A stretch of DNA of 64,000 bases from positions 478,981 to 542,980 of the forward strand of contig CAXAMN010028861.1 of NCBI GenBank assembly GCA_963970005.1, read 5' to 3'. The notes under the pieces are model-generated. The model searched no databases, was not told the origin of the DNA, and saw nothing but the letters and a program-made list of their open reading frames with translations. This DNA is from Durusdinium trenchii (Eukaryota > Sar > Dinophyceae > Suessiales > Symbiodiniaceae). A program made the translations under genes and the position numbers. This document shows positions 1-10,953 of the stretch, piece by piece; within the stretch, counting starts at the first letter, position 1; each line of letters begins with the position of its first letter.

Positions 1-179
1 AGTCCTTGTTGATGTGCTTTGATCTGCTCTAGCTCTTGCCCACATAAGTACGAATCGCATTCATCTCCTCCATGCTAAGACCTCTTTCAGCACGAGAAAA
101 TGTCTTTTTTAGTCCAAGGGCTCATATGTGACTTGGACTCTCATACAGCAAAACCTCAACTGGGGAATAAAAATGCCAA

Positions 180-2060
180 GTATGCCACCAAGGGGCATAG
201 CTCTGCACACCGATCCCTTAGCTGATTCGCAACATCAGCAGCAGCATCATCCAGAGTGATGCCCAACACTCCTCAGCACCCATGGCCAGAGACCGTGAAA
301 CGTGAAAGGTCAAAGGTGGCTTAGCTAAACGGCCTTTCTCTGTTTTTGAAGCGGTGCACCAACAAGGAGCAACGAAAAGTGTCAAAACTGCACAACCTGG
401 CGTCAGGCAAGCCTCTCTCACGAACAAAATAGAACGTCTCCAGGTAAGCCACACCGTCTTTGACTGCCTTTTCCTTGCAAATCGGCAAGCTTTCATATTT
501 CTTGGCCGTAAAGTACGATCCGAGCTCCTGCCTTGCTTGCTGCATCAACCGACCAAAAAGAATCTCAGATTGCTTGGCATGGCTACACTAGCAAAAAGGT
601 CAAAAAGGTTTGTCATTGACAACTTAGGTGCAGCATCGTAAGAAATTCGTTAGACGGAAACTCCTCAAGTTTGTCCTCAGGGCAAGGTGCTTAGTGCCTA
701 AACTGCTGTCCGCAACTTAACGCCATGGTTTCAGAACTGGATTGCTTCACAGTAATTCATGGTTTCATGGCAGTAGTCTAAGCCTGTGACCGAAGGATTG
801 ATGCGCAATCCAGTGAATTGTTCAGGGCGTGTGGTTGTACAAATATGGGCTGTATACACTTTTGAGGAAATCGTCCTCCTACAAACATCTGATTGAGGAA
901 AGTTATATGCTAGACGTACAGCATGGAAGAATCCTAACCCTGTGTCCTCCAGCCTCCCAACAGCATGGCTAAGGACAGAGATCACTTCAGGTGGGAGATT
1001 CAGTATGGTCTTGCGGTCATGGATGAGATCTTCAGCAGTAGCATCCTCGTCCGGAATCCATTTGGTTGGGTGGGGAGGATACGCTGCCCCGCTTGAAGAT
1101 GCGTCCTTGTAGGCTGTCAGGACATCCATGACTTCATCCAAGTCGTAACAACTTAGAAGCTCAATTTGATGCTCAAGCCCTTTAAAGTCCGCACCACAGG
1201 GGTAAAACTCCTCGATGATCTCCACAGCCTTGTCTCGGACTGCTTCATACTGAGCATACTGTTCATAGTCGCAAGCATCCAAATCTGCCTCTTCCCAAAC
1301 CTCTTCCTCAACGAAGGTCTCACAATCAGCGAGGTTTTACAAAAGAGCTGCTAGTGGTTGGGCTCGTCTTATTGCCTCAAGACAAATGCTAGAGGACCTC
1401 CTGTCCCGGAAGACTCAGAATCCTGGCGAGTCGGTCTTCGAGTTCTGTGGATGTTCTCTGTGCCCTCTTTCGGAGGTATCAGCCTCGAAGAGTGGCAGAG
1501 CGCTCGAGGCTCTTGAGACAGCTGGTGGAGCCTAAGACCTCCAGGAGCCTCAACGAAATGTTGGAGGTGCTGAGACGGTGGAGGGACAGTTTGAGAAGAG
1601 CACAGTTCAAGCCTCAAGAAGAAAGGTCGCTATTTCGGGTGTTCGTCGACCAAGCACAAAGACCGAGTTTCTCAGAGGGAGGTGCATCCTTCCGGCGGAG
1701 TGCTGAAGGGGAGTGTCGGAAAGATTGCACCGAATTTGAAGCTTGCGGGACCCGGTGCCACCAATCCGCAGATTAGAGTGTGGTCCTTCCTTTGCCCCAG
1801 GTGGGGTCTCTTTCCAAGCTTACCGCTTCCATTGGAGAAACATCAAATTGCAAACTCACACTAAAACATCTTTCAGCAAAGCTGCCTGGGCCTATGATGT
1901 GCACGTGCTCGTCTTTTTCGCAGAAGCCACTACGCAGGAGGCTTCGTTTCAGCAAATTGACATCCTCCTGTGGACTCTTTAGGTCTGGTTCCTCCGGATT
2001 GAGCATGTTCCGGGTGCTCGCAATCAACATCGCGTGCCTCAGTCATCTGTCTCAAAAAAA
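180..2060 (-). pseudogene. Caspase-like (peptidase C14) copy A, degenerate
   Basis: This is the first of three closely related caspase-like genes on the minus strand. The N-terminal piece (about 2050-1870) reads RHAMLIAST followed by DVNLLKRSLLRSGFC, matching the first strand and helix of the C14 fold in copies B and C. A later piece (1282-731) matches their C-terminal half, with DACDYEQYAQYEAVRDKAVE aligning to the YDQYESVRETAMN region of copy B. Two further 3' pieces follow: ARQELGSYFTAKKYE (about 540-430) and DDAAADVANQLRDRC (about 280-200). The middle, which should hold the catalytic His and Cys, is not readable in the short 1370-1770 stretch. A TAA at 1339-1337 interrupts an otherwise aligned frame (AQPLAALL*NLADCETF). 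It is therefore called a pseudogene. Caspase-like identity rests on comparison with copies B and C. Confidence 0.7.
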
Positions 2061-4409
2061 TTGGAAGAAGCAGTTTATCAAGGTACTGCTTTCGGAGAAA
2101 CATATCCATGGTGGAGCCTGATGGGATCGCATGCGGGATTGACAATGGTATACAGCCCAGGTTTGCCGAGCGTTTGAGAAACGGACATGTTTGTTCGACG
2201 AAGGTTGTTGGATGTAAGAGTTGATGTGTAACCTCAACATCATGAAAACAAAGCTTGTTGCTTGGAAAGGCACCTCATCCCCCACCCCAACCCCAACACA
2301 AAGACATCACGCAGTAATTCATTAAGAAACTTCACCAACAGCAAAAGCAACTGGATTTGTAGGGGCCTGGCTGTTGCTGCCCTCGCCAAAGTGTCACTAT
2401 TGAGGGGCATGGGACTAGACTAGAATCACGGTTTTAGAAAGCGTCCACATTGATCTGCTGCATCTTTACTTCCCCATCGTGAGAGTTGCGACCTGCCAAA
2501 AGCACATCCATCCGCCACAACCATCGCCGTGCTGCCACAACGGGCGCCGTGAGGACCGCGGCGCTCGTTGGCGCGAAGAGGACCTGAGGCTGAGGGAGGA
2601 GGGGATGGCTGAGACTTACACAGAGTCCCGCTGAGCCGGAAGACGATGCGTCGAGAGGGGACCTGGGTCGACTTTTTCCAGGGCATCCATCCTCCTCTAC
2701 AAGGAATCCTGAATTTCCCATGTCCTGTTTTCATCAAGTCCTCATATGGCAGGGGCAGGAGCAAACTCTAGGCCTAGGTCATCTGTTGACTAGAACCCCT
2801 GTGGAACAATAGTTCATCTCGACGCATTCAGTTCAAGGCATCAAGCCTATAGAACCTGCGTGGAAGTGTATCTGCAAAAGGCCCGGGACGGGTCTACTCA
2901 TCGCAGGATCCGCAATGGTGGCTGGAAACTTTGAGACGTGCGAACTGCCGTCCCCCAGCAAATCACTTCATTTACCCGAATATACTGAAGACTACCTGGG
3001 CGCGTCACTGGAATGGGTTTTCCTCTGCCAAACTCTGGTCAGGGTATATGTGACAAATCCCAGAGACTGCTGAAGCCTCCCATGCCAAGTCTGCCAAGAT
3101 GCTTCCTGACCATGGCGACTAGGAACTCACAGGCCAGCTATGCGTCTTGGAAGAAACTTTGATGGTAATCATTGGCAAAACCCTCGTCTACAATTTCTAG
3201 CTCGGGCATCGGCACGAGATGATGATGGTTGCCAACATGTGCAAACACGATGAGATATCACGTCGTATCTGTTTGTGCGTCAATTGACAATGTCGCTGCA
3301 TTGCTTTAAAAAGCATCTTTTGGCTGCTCCGACTCACAGCCGGGCCTGCAGCAGTCAAAAGCAAAACGAAGAACAAACAGGTGACTGAAATGGGTGTCAG
3401 TCCAATGGAAATTAGGCATAAACCAGCTGGACATGAACCGCCAAGTTCAGCCGTGTCCGCAATCTTTTTCCCAGGTCCGCCAATCATGGTCCCGAGGGGC
3501 CTCGCATGTGGTTGGGATCCGCATATCCTGCACCCGTGGGGAATCGCCTAGAAAGGCTCTCAATGTGCCGGGACATTAATCGAGTTGCAGCCAGCCGATG
3601 TTCAACTGTTACTTAGACTGGTACTTGGCATGGAGGATGTTATGCCAATCTCGTCAGCCGATTGCCGACAAATCATTGTTTGCACGATCTTTTATTGTTG
3701 CTTCGCACCAGAGCGTTTTTGGCGCTCGGATGAATCTTCACTCGCTGTTGCCTTCGTCACGGCTGCAGCAACCTGAGAATGTCCCAACACCCAATGGAGC
3801 AACGGGTGGCACCTGGCACAGAGCTTCAGCAGGCACCAATCCCAAAAATATGAGCACCTTGATTGCTCGAAGTCTCGTTGATCAGTTTTGATCCATGAGA
3901 ACAGCAAATTCCCCAGGTTCGTTGTGTTGCCCACCACCTGTTTCCCTGAAGCGCATCTCTTGCTGAATCACCTCCATCTCGTCCTTGCTCAGACCTCTTG
4001 AAATCGCGATCCACCAACATCTGAATCCAAACAAATTGTCAAACATTCAAGGACCCACATGTCATCAGTGTCAAACGTTTTCTGATTTTTAGCCTTTGGT
4101 GGATCAAGCATCGAGGTTCAACAATTTTTGGGATTTGAGAACTTCCCTCAAAGCTGGAGACTATGGAGGTTCCTCTGAACTGGTGTGCTTTAAAAAGGAG
4201 TCCAGCATGGATTTGGGTTCCTGCATGGTCGGTTGCCTCCAAAGAAACCATTCACAAGGCATGTTCTTGCGTCTCTTCACATACAAAGAGCCATCAGTCT
4301 ACCTACAGTGCTGTTCTGATATCATGCTGACACATTGGAAACTACCAAGGATTATTTAGCGAAGGCCAGCATATGGACGTCAGGACTAGCAGAATAAACA
4401 TGAGAAATT
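2061..4409. other. No gene recognised
   Basis: Nothing in this stretch could be supported as coding on either strand. A minus-strand fragment near 4000-3960 reads GLSKDEMEVIQQEM and resembles GLSMEEMNAIRTYV near 100-40. This hints at a decayed repeated exon, but the match is too short to name. Confidence 0.4.
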
Positions 4410-4414
4410 GAAAT
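4410..4414. repeat. Target-site duplication GAAAT (3' side)
   Basis: The five bases GAAAT abut the outer end of the 3' LTR. The same five bases abut the 5' LTR at 10785-10789. Five base pairs is the usual duplication length for Ty1/copia elements. Confidence 0.6.
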
Positions 4415-4505
4415 CATTCCTTAATCCAGAAGGGCTGCATACAAGTCAACTGTACAAACTGTCCTGCACCAGGTTACTTATGATTTACCTTGAAACTCTT
4501 TCACA
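4415..4505 (-). repeat. 3' LTR of copia element 1
   Basis: A 91-bp repeat beginning TGTGAAAGAGTTTCAAGG on the minus strand and matching 10686-10784 over about 85 bp with few differences. It starts with TG as LTRs do. The outer end (CATTCCTTAATCC in plus orientation) is shorter than the matching end of the 5' LTR. Confidence 0.8.
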
Positions 4506-4514
4506 CTCCTTCTT
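4506..4514 (-). other. Polypurine tract of copia element 1
   Basis: The minus strand reads AAGAAGGAG directly before the TGTGAAAG start of the 3' LTR. This is the position and composition expected for the plus-strand DNA primer of an LTR retrotransposon. Confidence 0.7.
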
Positions 4515-4989
4515 GGTAGTGTGAGCGCTCGAATTTCTATTTTAGCTCACTCTGCCACCATCGTTCTCTCTATCCGACTATCCATATCGTTCTTCATCTG
4601 TTTGATTCATCCTCTCAAGAACAGGGTTCCTGGAGATATCTGGTTGCATCCTTTCCGGGTGGTCTCTTTTCATCTCTGCTAGTTCAAGTATTCTTTCATA
4701 ACGATCTACAGTATTTCATAGCTCATTGCCTCTGCTCTGTTATGTTTTCCTCTCCCTAGCAAAGTCTCTTGTGTTTCTTTCAGTTGCTCAACCTCCTGCA
4801 AGAGTCGACCACATATTAGTATTGCCTGTCCCCTCTCATATATTATTCTGCCCTAAAAGTTGGTTCCCTATTTCCTGGTCTGAATCTTCTTGTCAATGGT
4901 CCTTCTGTGGGAACTTCTCCTTCTTTGGCTGCTTTCAGCATCACCTGATGACCACGATATCGTCCTTCTGTTGTTCTCATATCTTCCAA

Positions 4990-6734
4990 GCTCCTTCTTG
5001 CTAAGAAATTTGCTGCGTTCATCTCACCCATAATGTCATAGCTGATTATCTCAAGAGTATTTGGCGCTTCTTGTTCTACAAAGCCTCCATTGGGAATCAA
5101 TCCACTAGGAACCCCGCTGGTGTAATCATGCAGCTTGTCTATCCTTTTGTTATCACCTTCTACCTGCCAAATGTTGCTATCTGTTGGCACTTGCACCATA
5201 TTGAAATCTTTTCTGTTCTGAATCCATACAGACTTTCCATCTAGATGTCTCACTTTTCCAACTCCTCTCTTCTCACAAATTGGCGCGCACTTGAGGAATC
5301 TGTGAAGACATAATGGCCCACCTTGGTCCCAAGCGCAAACTCAAGAACTGCGCGAATACATATATATACAGTGTATATATATATATTCCACCTGACATCT
5401 GAGGCTGAAGAAACTATTGCGCGCCACTCTGCTTCACATGAAGATAAGCTAATGATCGTCTGTGTCCTGCTGCTGTTGAACAACGGACAACTGCTCAATG
5501 CATGGAATCCTCCTGAAGTTAATTCTGCGGCTTTGTTTCCACTCCAGTCTGGTTTGAGAATGTCTCCAAGCACCAATAGCTTCCTCCTTTCTTGACATAG
5601 CCTTCTCCTGCCTGTGGAAAATCAACTACTAGACAATAGAATTCCTGTATTCCAGGAAATTCTTGAAGCGGTGAAATGACATAGGTGTTGGGTTTGACAT
5701 TCTTGGGGCCAATCGCTTCACTGTATCTGCCACACCGTACCTCTCTTGACATACGCAGATACCTGATCCAACAATGCTTCTGAAAAGGCTAACCTTTTCT
5801 CGCTCACGCAAGACCTCTGGATTGTATTCCATCTGAAATGAACGGTCTGATGGCAATTCCTGAAGCTTGATCTTCCCAATCTGCTCTTCATAAGCGTTCA
5901 GCATCTGCTGGACACAGTTGCCTGGCCGGATCCATAGTCCATCTTTCTCTAGTTTGCGCTTTCAAACCAGGAAGTTGAACTCATCACCAGTCTTCTCAAT
6001 TTTGCTCACACGGGCGTCAAGCCTGTCTTGAACCTTTGGAAGAAAGATTTCATTGATATACTTTGAACAACCTGTGAAAACCAAGTCGCCCACATGGATC
6101 AAAATGATACTCTTCTCATGTCTTCCCAGGCGTGGACACTCAGCACTGAACCCGTACTTGAGTTCCTCGGTGAGGTACTCTGTGAAAAGTCAAACCATGC
6201 TTTTGCTCCAACTCTTTGTCCAGGTAAGTTTCTTTTCACCAAGGGTTCTTCTCCTCTCAAGTCCACTTTCAATGGTTTCTCCTGTTGAACCTGCAAAAAT
6301 GCATCTTTCACATCAAGACATCCTAGTATCTCGGAAAATGCTCCTTCTCCCTCTCTTGCTTCTTCCTCCTCACTGACTCTCTGCAAGAATATTGTGGGTA
6401 GAAGCTTCAGTACATGTCCTGAAGTCGCTGGTGTGAAAACGTCATCTCTCTTTCCTTCAGCGAAAGCAAGTTCTCTTGCAACTAGTCTTGATCTTCTCTT
6501 CCACCTTTTGGTTGTTGTTCCATCTCCATGGTGATCAGGCTTCTTTCTCCAGTCATACACATTGCCCGTTGTCAGGTAACTGATTCCTTCTGCTTTACCT
6601 TCTGGTTTCTCTAGCACTTGCATCTTCTGCAACCTCTTCTCTTCAACTTCATCAGCTACTCGGTCTACCCATTTTTCTGGATCTCCTTCTGGTTCATGCT
6701 CTCCATCATGGCATAAGCATTCAGGTCCATTCAC
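4990..6734 (-). pseudogene. Copia 1 reverse transcriptase and RNase H, broken
   Basis: Reverse-transcriptase start: RRSRLVARELAFAEG and LDVKDAFLQV (first catalytic Asp region) in 6734-6099. The catalytic box, at 6096-6085, reads HVGD within ILIHVGDLVFTG, so one of the two paired Asp residues is Gly. Downstream in the same frame a TGA (5964-5962) interrupts FNFLV*KRKLEKDG. The C-terminal part continues in other frames: LFRSIVGSGICVCQERYG (5904-5629), then RNase H with SLSSCEAEWRAIVSSASD (5576-5250) and a final stretch to about 4990. The enzyme copies RNA to DNA in active relatives. Here the changed active site and several frame breaks mean it is dead. Family assignment is secure from the motifs and order. 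Confidence 0.85.
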
Positions 6735-7121
6735 TTCATCTTCCTCTTTTTCATTGTGTATTCCCAGTCTTCTTCATCAATTTCTTCTGCAACTGGGGAT
6801 AGCTCTTAGTCTACCCGGTAAAGATCTTGTCCTGCAACGTTTACCAAGTTGATCTGGGCCTCCTTGCTGGAATCATCTGATGGCCTGAGCTTCAGAGCGC
6901 TTTCCTCTTCAAACAACTCAAAGGCTTCCCTTGGTCTTGAAGGCGCTGATGGTGGTCTCAATGAAGATAGCAGAAGAGTAACTGGATTGGGTTGTCCTGC
7001 TGGCAATGATGTAGATGGACACGCCTTCACCTTCTCTAGCGTTTTCTCATCTGCAAAGAGAACTTTGTGCCTCTTACTTGGTGTCTCTTCTCCACTTAAT
7101 TTCTTTCACCTCCATCTCTTT

Positions 7122-8140
7122 TCATTGCTTCCACAAGGATTTCCAGCGGGGCTGGAATCGGCATTGGTTCTGGGAATCGTGCTTCCTCTTTCTCGGAAAT
7201 ACTTCCTCCTTCAGAGCTGCTTCTGCATCTTCACCTTTGAACTTCAACATGTCATACTCTCGAGGAATGTCTGCCCACTCTGACGGCAATGCTTCTGCTC
7301 TCCTCTTTGCTCCAAAGTGGTCTGATATTCCCATGAATACGCATGGGGGCTTTTGTAGGTTGGCAAGTATTTGGACCAATCTTGATCTGTTCTTCTGGCG
7401 CATTTGCTTGGCACTACCTGCACACCATCTGTCAACACATAAGCGTCCGTCTCGTCTTTCAACTTTTCTCAAGGACAAGCATACATGCAATCTCGCTTCT
7501 CCTTTGTTGAGACTCTTGTAACCATGAACTGGTTCACCATACTCAGCCAAATGTGCTTTGTAGTTCTTGCCATAGACAAGCTCATAGGGAGTTGCACCCT
7601 TCACTGGCTGAAATCTGTTCAGCACCTGCATGATCTGACCCTATCTTGACACCAAGCCTTGACACCTTCAATGAAACTTCTTGCAAGCTCTCTCACCCTG
7701 TCAACTGCATTCTCTGACAGAAATGAGAGATCTCCACGCTTTGCAGTAGTCATTCTTGTAGTGAGTCCTAGGCTGTGGCGAGCGTTGATCAACATCTTTA
7801 GCATCTGTCTTGTTGCGGGTTCATTGTCACTCCTGTCGGTGATTGCTGAATACCCGAACATTTACTAAAGTTTATCGACTCTTGCACAATTAGGCGAAAT
7901 TGACGCTTGCTTCCTAATGCCACAACACGAATGTATCCAGTTGGCTGTCAACTGCAACTAGCCAACATACTGCTCTTGCTGACTTTGTCTCCGAGTCAAA
8001 GCTCACTTCACGCCATCTGTTCTCTCACGGCGACCTGGACGCGCTCGATGCTCAATGCACTCCTTACACCAATTGACACATGGGTCAACCTGCGCCTTGC
8101 CTGAGTGACTTCGTCTGGCATCTTTGCCACACTTTGTCCC
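7122..8140 (-). pseudogene. Copia 1 integrase, broken
   Basis: The zinc-binding region is seen near 8100-8020 as DPCVNWCKECIEHRARPG in one frame. The catalytic core follows: SDNEPATRQMLKML (second Asp) and FLSENAVDRVRELARSF (Glu region) in 7861-7619, then the conserved GATPYELVYGK (about 7590) in 7631-7122. Between the zinc region and 7870 the frame is interrupted several times and the first catalytic Asp is not clear. Integrase joins element cDNA to host DNA. Its position upstream of the reverse transcriptase marks a copia-type element. The C-terminal part runs on as a charged linker toward the reverse transcriptase. Confidence 0.8.
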
Positions 8141-8439
8141 CATGCCTATCTTGTCTCTTGAGCTATTGTTTCACTCACCAAGCTTTTGGCATTCAAGAGT
8201 TCCCTCTGTTTGTTGCGATCGAGGATCTTTGCGTAGACCTTTAGCTAGAGCCACTTCCTGAAATGCTGAGAAATGAACACGCTCCCCTCAAAGTTGCTAC
8301 AGTAGAATCTTGAGTCAACTCTACTCCCTTCACCAAGACCTTGTCTACATCCATTGGGCTCAACAGTAGTTCACATTTCTTTTTGACCTTGTACCTCCTT
8401 CTCCGCTGGAGTAGGGGTAATCTCTTCGATTGCCTGCCC

Positions 8440-8595
8440 CACTTCTTTCTTTCTTTCTTTCCTTTTCTGTTCTGTTCTTTTCTTTCTTTCTTTCTTTCTT
8501 TTGTTATTTCTTCTCCTCCCTGTTCTGTTCTTTTCTTTTCTTTTCTTTCTTTCTTTCTGTCTTTATGTCTTTCTTTCTTTCGTTCTTTCTTTCAT
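8440..8595 (+). repeat. Polypyrimidine (TTTC/TTTTC) microsatellite
   Basis: Degenerate TTTCT/TTTC repeats expanded inside the polyprotein linker of copia element 1. On the minus strand they encode a Lys/Glu/Arg run (KKEKKRKEQNREEKK), so the expansion may have been tolerated in frame or came after inactivation. Confidence 0.85.
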
Positions 8596-9439
8596 CTCTG
8601 TTATCAAGCTTCTTGTACCCTGGTGCAAAGAATCCCATGTCTTCTGCTGGTGCTGGCTCATAGCTGAAGATTGTGATCGAAGGAATGACTGCACCATCAT
8701 CAAAGAATTGCTCATCAAGTTTCTGCTTTTTCATCATGCTTTCACAATACTCAGGCATTAACCATCGACCTTTTCTTTTCGCCAAAGTGGTTCTCATCAA
8801 CTCTGGTGACTCTTCCACTTCTGGAACGAATGTGGGATCAACAAATCTTGAAGTCAATAAGCTTCCAGCTGGCAGTCCATGCTCATTGGATCACCAACCT
8901 GCTGCCTTTTCCAAAGCTTCAGGCACTTGCACCTCCAAGCAGTTTTCATCTTCATCTCTAATGACTCTAACGCGGCCTTGAACTGTCAAAGAGCGATTTT
9001 GCAAGTTGGGCGGTACCTTCAAGTCACCATTCTCCAACATTTGCTCTCCGCTATTGATTTCCCAACCTTGCTCCATCAGCCTTCCATAACAAAGTATGGG
9101 CTGATTCACTTTTGAACTGAAAATCGTCCTATTCCTTTTCTCCTTCCCCATGATTTGCCATACTCAAAGGGAACATATTACATCAGCTCCACAGTCAACA
9201 ATGATGGCCACATCCTCATGCTTTTCCCCAAATCTCCTCACCATCAGTTCATCATCTGAGATGTCGGTCACCCTGCAATCTTCCATCTCGGGCTCATCAT
9301 CGTCACCATGATCATCTCCAATGTAGACGTGAACCACTCGAATTCCATGATCTTCTACCTCATCACCCCTCTTTTCTGACCACTGGTTTGGTTTCTGCTG
9401 ACCTACTCTGCTGGCTAACATTGGCATGTTGTTGACCAA
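8504..9439 (-). pseudogene. Copia 1 aspartic protease and following linker
   Basis: The protease active-site motif is IIVDCGADVICSL, with codons for DCG at 9196-9188. Retroviral-type aspartic proteases normally have DSG or DTG, so the Ser/Thr is Cys here. The next segment (9151-8891) has QPILCYGRLMEQGWEIN and LTVQGRVRVIRDED, which fits the second half of copia proteases, in a different frame. The 8857-8504 segment (RFVDPTFVPEVEESPELM) is the usual variable linker before integrase. The frame breaks between segments and the altered active site indicate loss of function. The family would cleave the Gag-Pol polyprotein. Confidence 0.72.
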
Positions 9440-9489
9440 CTGTGTGAGTAGTCACTGATGCTCCTCCTGAAGATGAAGGGGCTGCTGGA

Positions 9490-10494
9490 TCACTTGCAAC
9501 CTGTCGAAACTTGTTTCTCCAACAATCTCAAGCAAGATATCCTGGCTTTCCACAAGCGTAGCACGTTGCCACATCTTTTTTCCTTTTTGGTCTTTTCCTT
9601 TATCTTTGCCCTTGTGATCACCTTCTGTTCCTTTCTGATCTCCTTTCCTTTCTTTCCCTTACCTTTGGCATCTTTACCTTTGCCCATTTGATGATCATTT
9701 TTGCCCTTCTTAACTTTTCCTTTGGCATCTTGCACTTGATCGATTTCCACTGGCATGAGTCCTTCATAGTCTGTATTGCTATACTTGCCACCATGGAAGT
9801 AGCCCACTTCTGCTGAGAACGATCCCACTGCAACACGTGTTCCCTCAAAGTTGGGTATTGAACATTAGTTGTCAAATTCAAGAATGATTTGAGCTGCCCA
9901 CCTACATCTCAAAAGAACCGCAAATTTCAACTCGTCTTGAGTTCATCCCTGCCTTGACCGTCTCATCAAAAACTTCTTCAAGCTTCAAAAGCTGAGGTTG
10001 TAGTGCACTGTTCTTTGAAAATGCTGGCCACCTAGTAGCTGTTGAAGTAGGTTTCAAAGCTTTGTTCAAAATCCTCCAGGCATCAAGTCCAATGGAGACC
10101 TCCACAGCTTTCACCAATTGCAGTGCTCTTCCCTCATCAATGAAGCTAACAATCCTCAGAGCTTGATGCCCCTGGACTTCTCTTTGCCACCAGCCAAGTC
10201 CATGTCAAACTTCTCGTTTGGCTTGTCATGAATCTCCTTCAAGTCCTTCATGTAAGCCTCATCCACTGAGCTCAAACACCTATCAAATATCCATGACCAC
10301 TCTCTGAATGCTTTGCTCTCTTCTTTTTGTGACCTGTAGTCAAAGATGTTGGGCTCTGCTATCAACTTTGACCAACCAGTTGTTGCTGACTTCTTGTCTT
10401 CATCTGCTTTCTTTACTGCCTCAGCTGCTGATGTTGTTGCTCGCGTGCTCTGTGCTATGACATTGAGGATTCCTCTGATCTCCTCCATCTCCAC
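9490..10494 (-). pseudogene. Copia 1 Gag with damaged zinc knuckle
   Basis: The N-terminal segment begins MEMEEIRGILNVIAQSTRA (10494) and carries NIFDYRSQKEESKAFREW, typical of copia capsid regions that bind the assembled particle. It continues in another frame at 10117-9902 and as a Lys-rich stretch at 9828-9618. In the frame beginning at 9563 a zinc knuckle is visible as CYACGKPGYLA followed by a TGA (9530-9528). The motif should be Cys-x2-Cys-x4-His-x4-Cys, so the His is Tyr and the last Cys is lost. Gag packages the element RNA. Several frameshifts show decay. Confidence 0.78.
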
Positions 10495-10673
10495 TGCACA
10501 CTGCTGTCTTTCTGACAGAATGTACGGGGCACAGAGTGTAGCTCACAACAATGTATCACCAGTCCAGATATTTGGGTTCCAAAGGCCCAAATCTATGGCT
10601 CGAAATCGCACCCGGAATCCCAGTCACCTAGGGGCTTTTCCTCTGGAGCTCAAAGGTGGTTGCCCTTATCCTA

Positions 10674-10685
10674 GCTCCGCTACCA
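10674..10685 (-). other. Primer-binding site of copia element 1
   Basis: The minus strand reads TGGTAGCGGAGC directly after the 5' LTR end (...TTGCA), with no gap. The first 11 bases match the complement of the 3' end of eukaryotic initiator tRNA-Met (TGGTAGCAGAG) at 10 positions. Confidence 0.72.
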
Positions 10686-10784
10686 TGCAACCTTTTTCCG
10701 TAATCCAAAAGGGCTGCATACAAGTCAACTGTACAAACTGCCCTGCAGAAGGTTACCTATGATTCACCTTGAAACTCTTTCACA
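10686..10784 (-). repeat. 5' LTR of copia element 1
   Basis: A 99-bp repeat that starts TGTGAAAG and ends TTGCA on the minus strand, with TG and CA termini. It matches the 3' LTR at 4415-4505. Outside it lies GAAAT (10785-10789), and inside it lies the primer-binding site. Confidence 0.82.
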
Positions 10785-10953
10785 GAAATGCATGTTCAAT
10801 GTTGTTTGTTATTCTCAGCTACCGTGTCTCCTCTCCACCTAGGGCCCACCTCCTTTCCATATCGTGTATTTCTATATGTATTCTCCCCAGTTCATGCAAG
10901 CTGTGTATGGCTTAGGTCATGACGTCTGATGACTGTGGACTTGAGTGAGAAAT

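Larger units (their letters stand above)
4415..10784 (-). mobile_element. Ty1/copia-type LTR retrotransposon 1, inactive
   Basis: This is a 6.4 kb element read on the minus strand. Its boundaries come from two near-identical terminal repeats (10686-10784 and 4415-4505), a GAAAT duplication outside both, a primer-binding site touching the 5' LTR, and a purine tract touching the 3' LTR. The order of coding pieces is gag, protease, integrase, reverse transcriptase and RNase H, which is the copia order (integrase before reverse transcriptase). Frames are broken many times, the gag zinc knuckle ends in a stop, and the reverse-transcriptase catalytic box is HVGD instead of xVDD. It cannot move on its own. 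The LTRs are unusually short for a copia element, and the 3' LTR has a short deletion at its outer end relative to the 5' LTR. Confidence 0.88.

Noticed and set aside
8341..8761. Plus-strand frames rich in Phe, Leu and Ser that look like membrane segments
   Set aside because: They are translations of the TTTC microsatellite. The minus strand carries the copia linker here.
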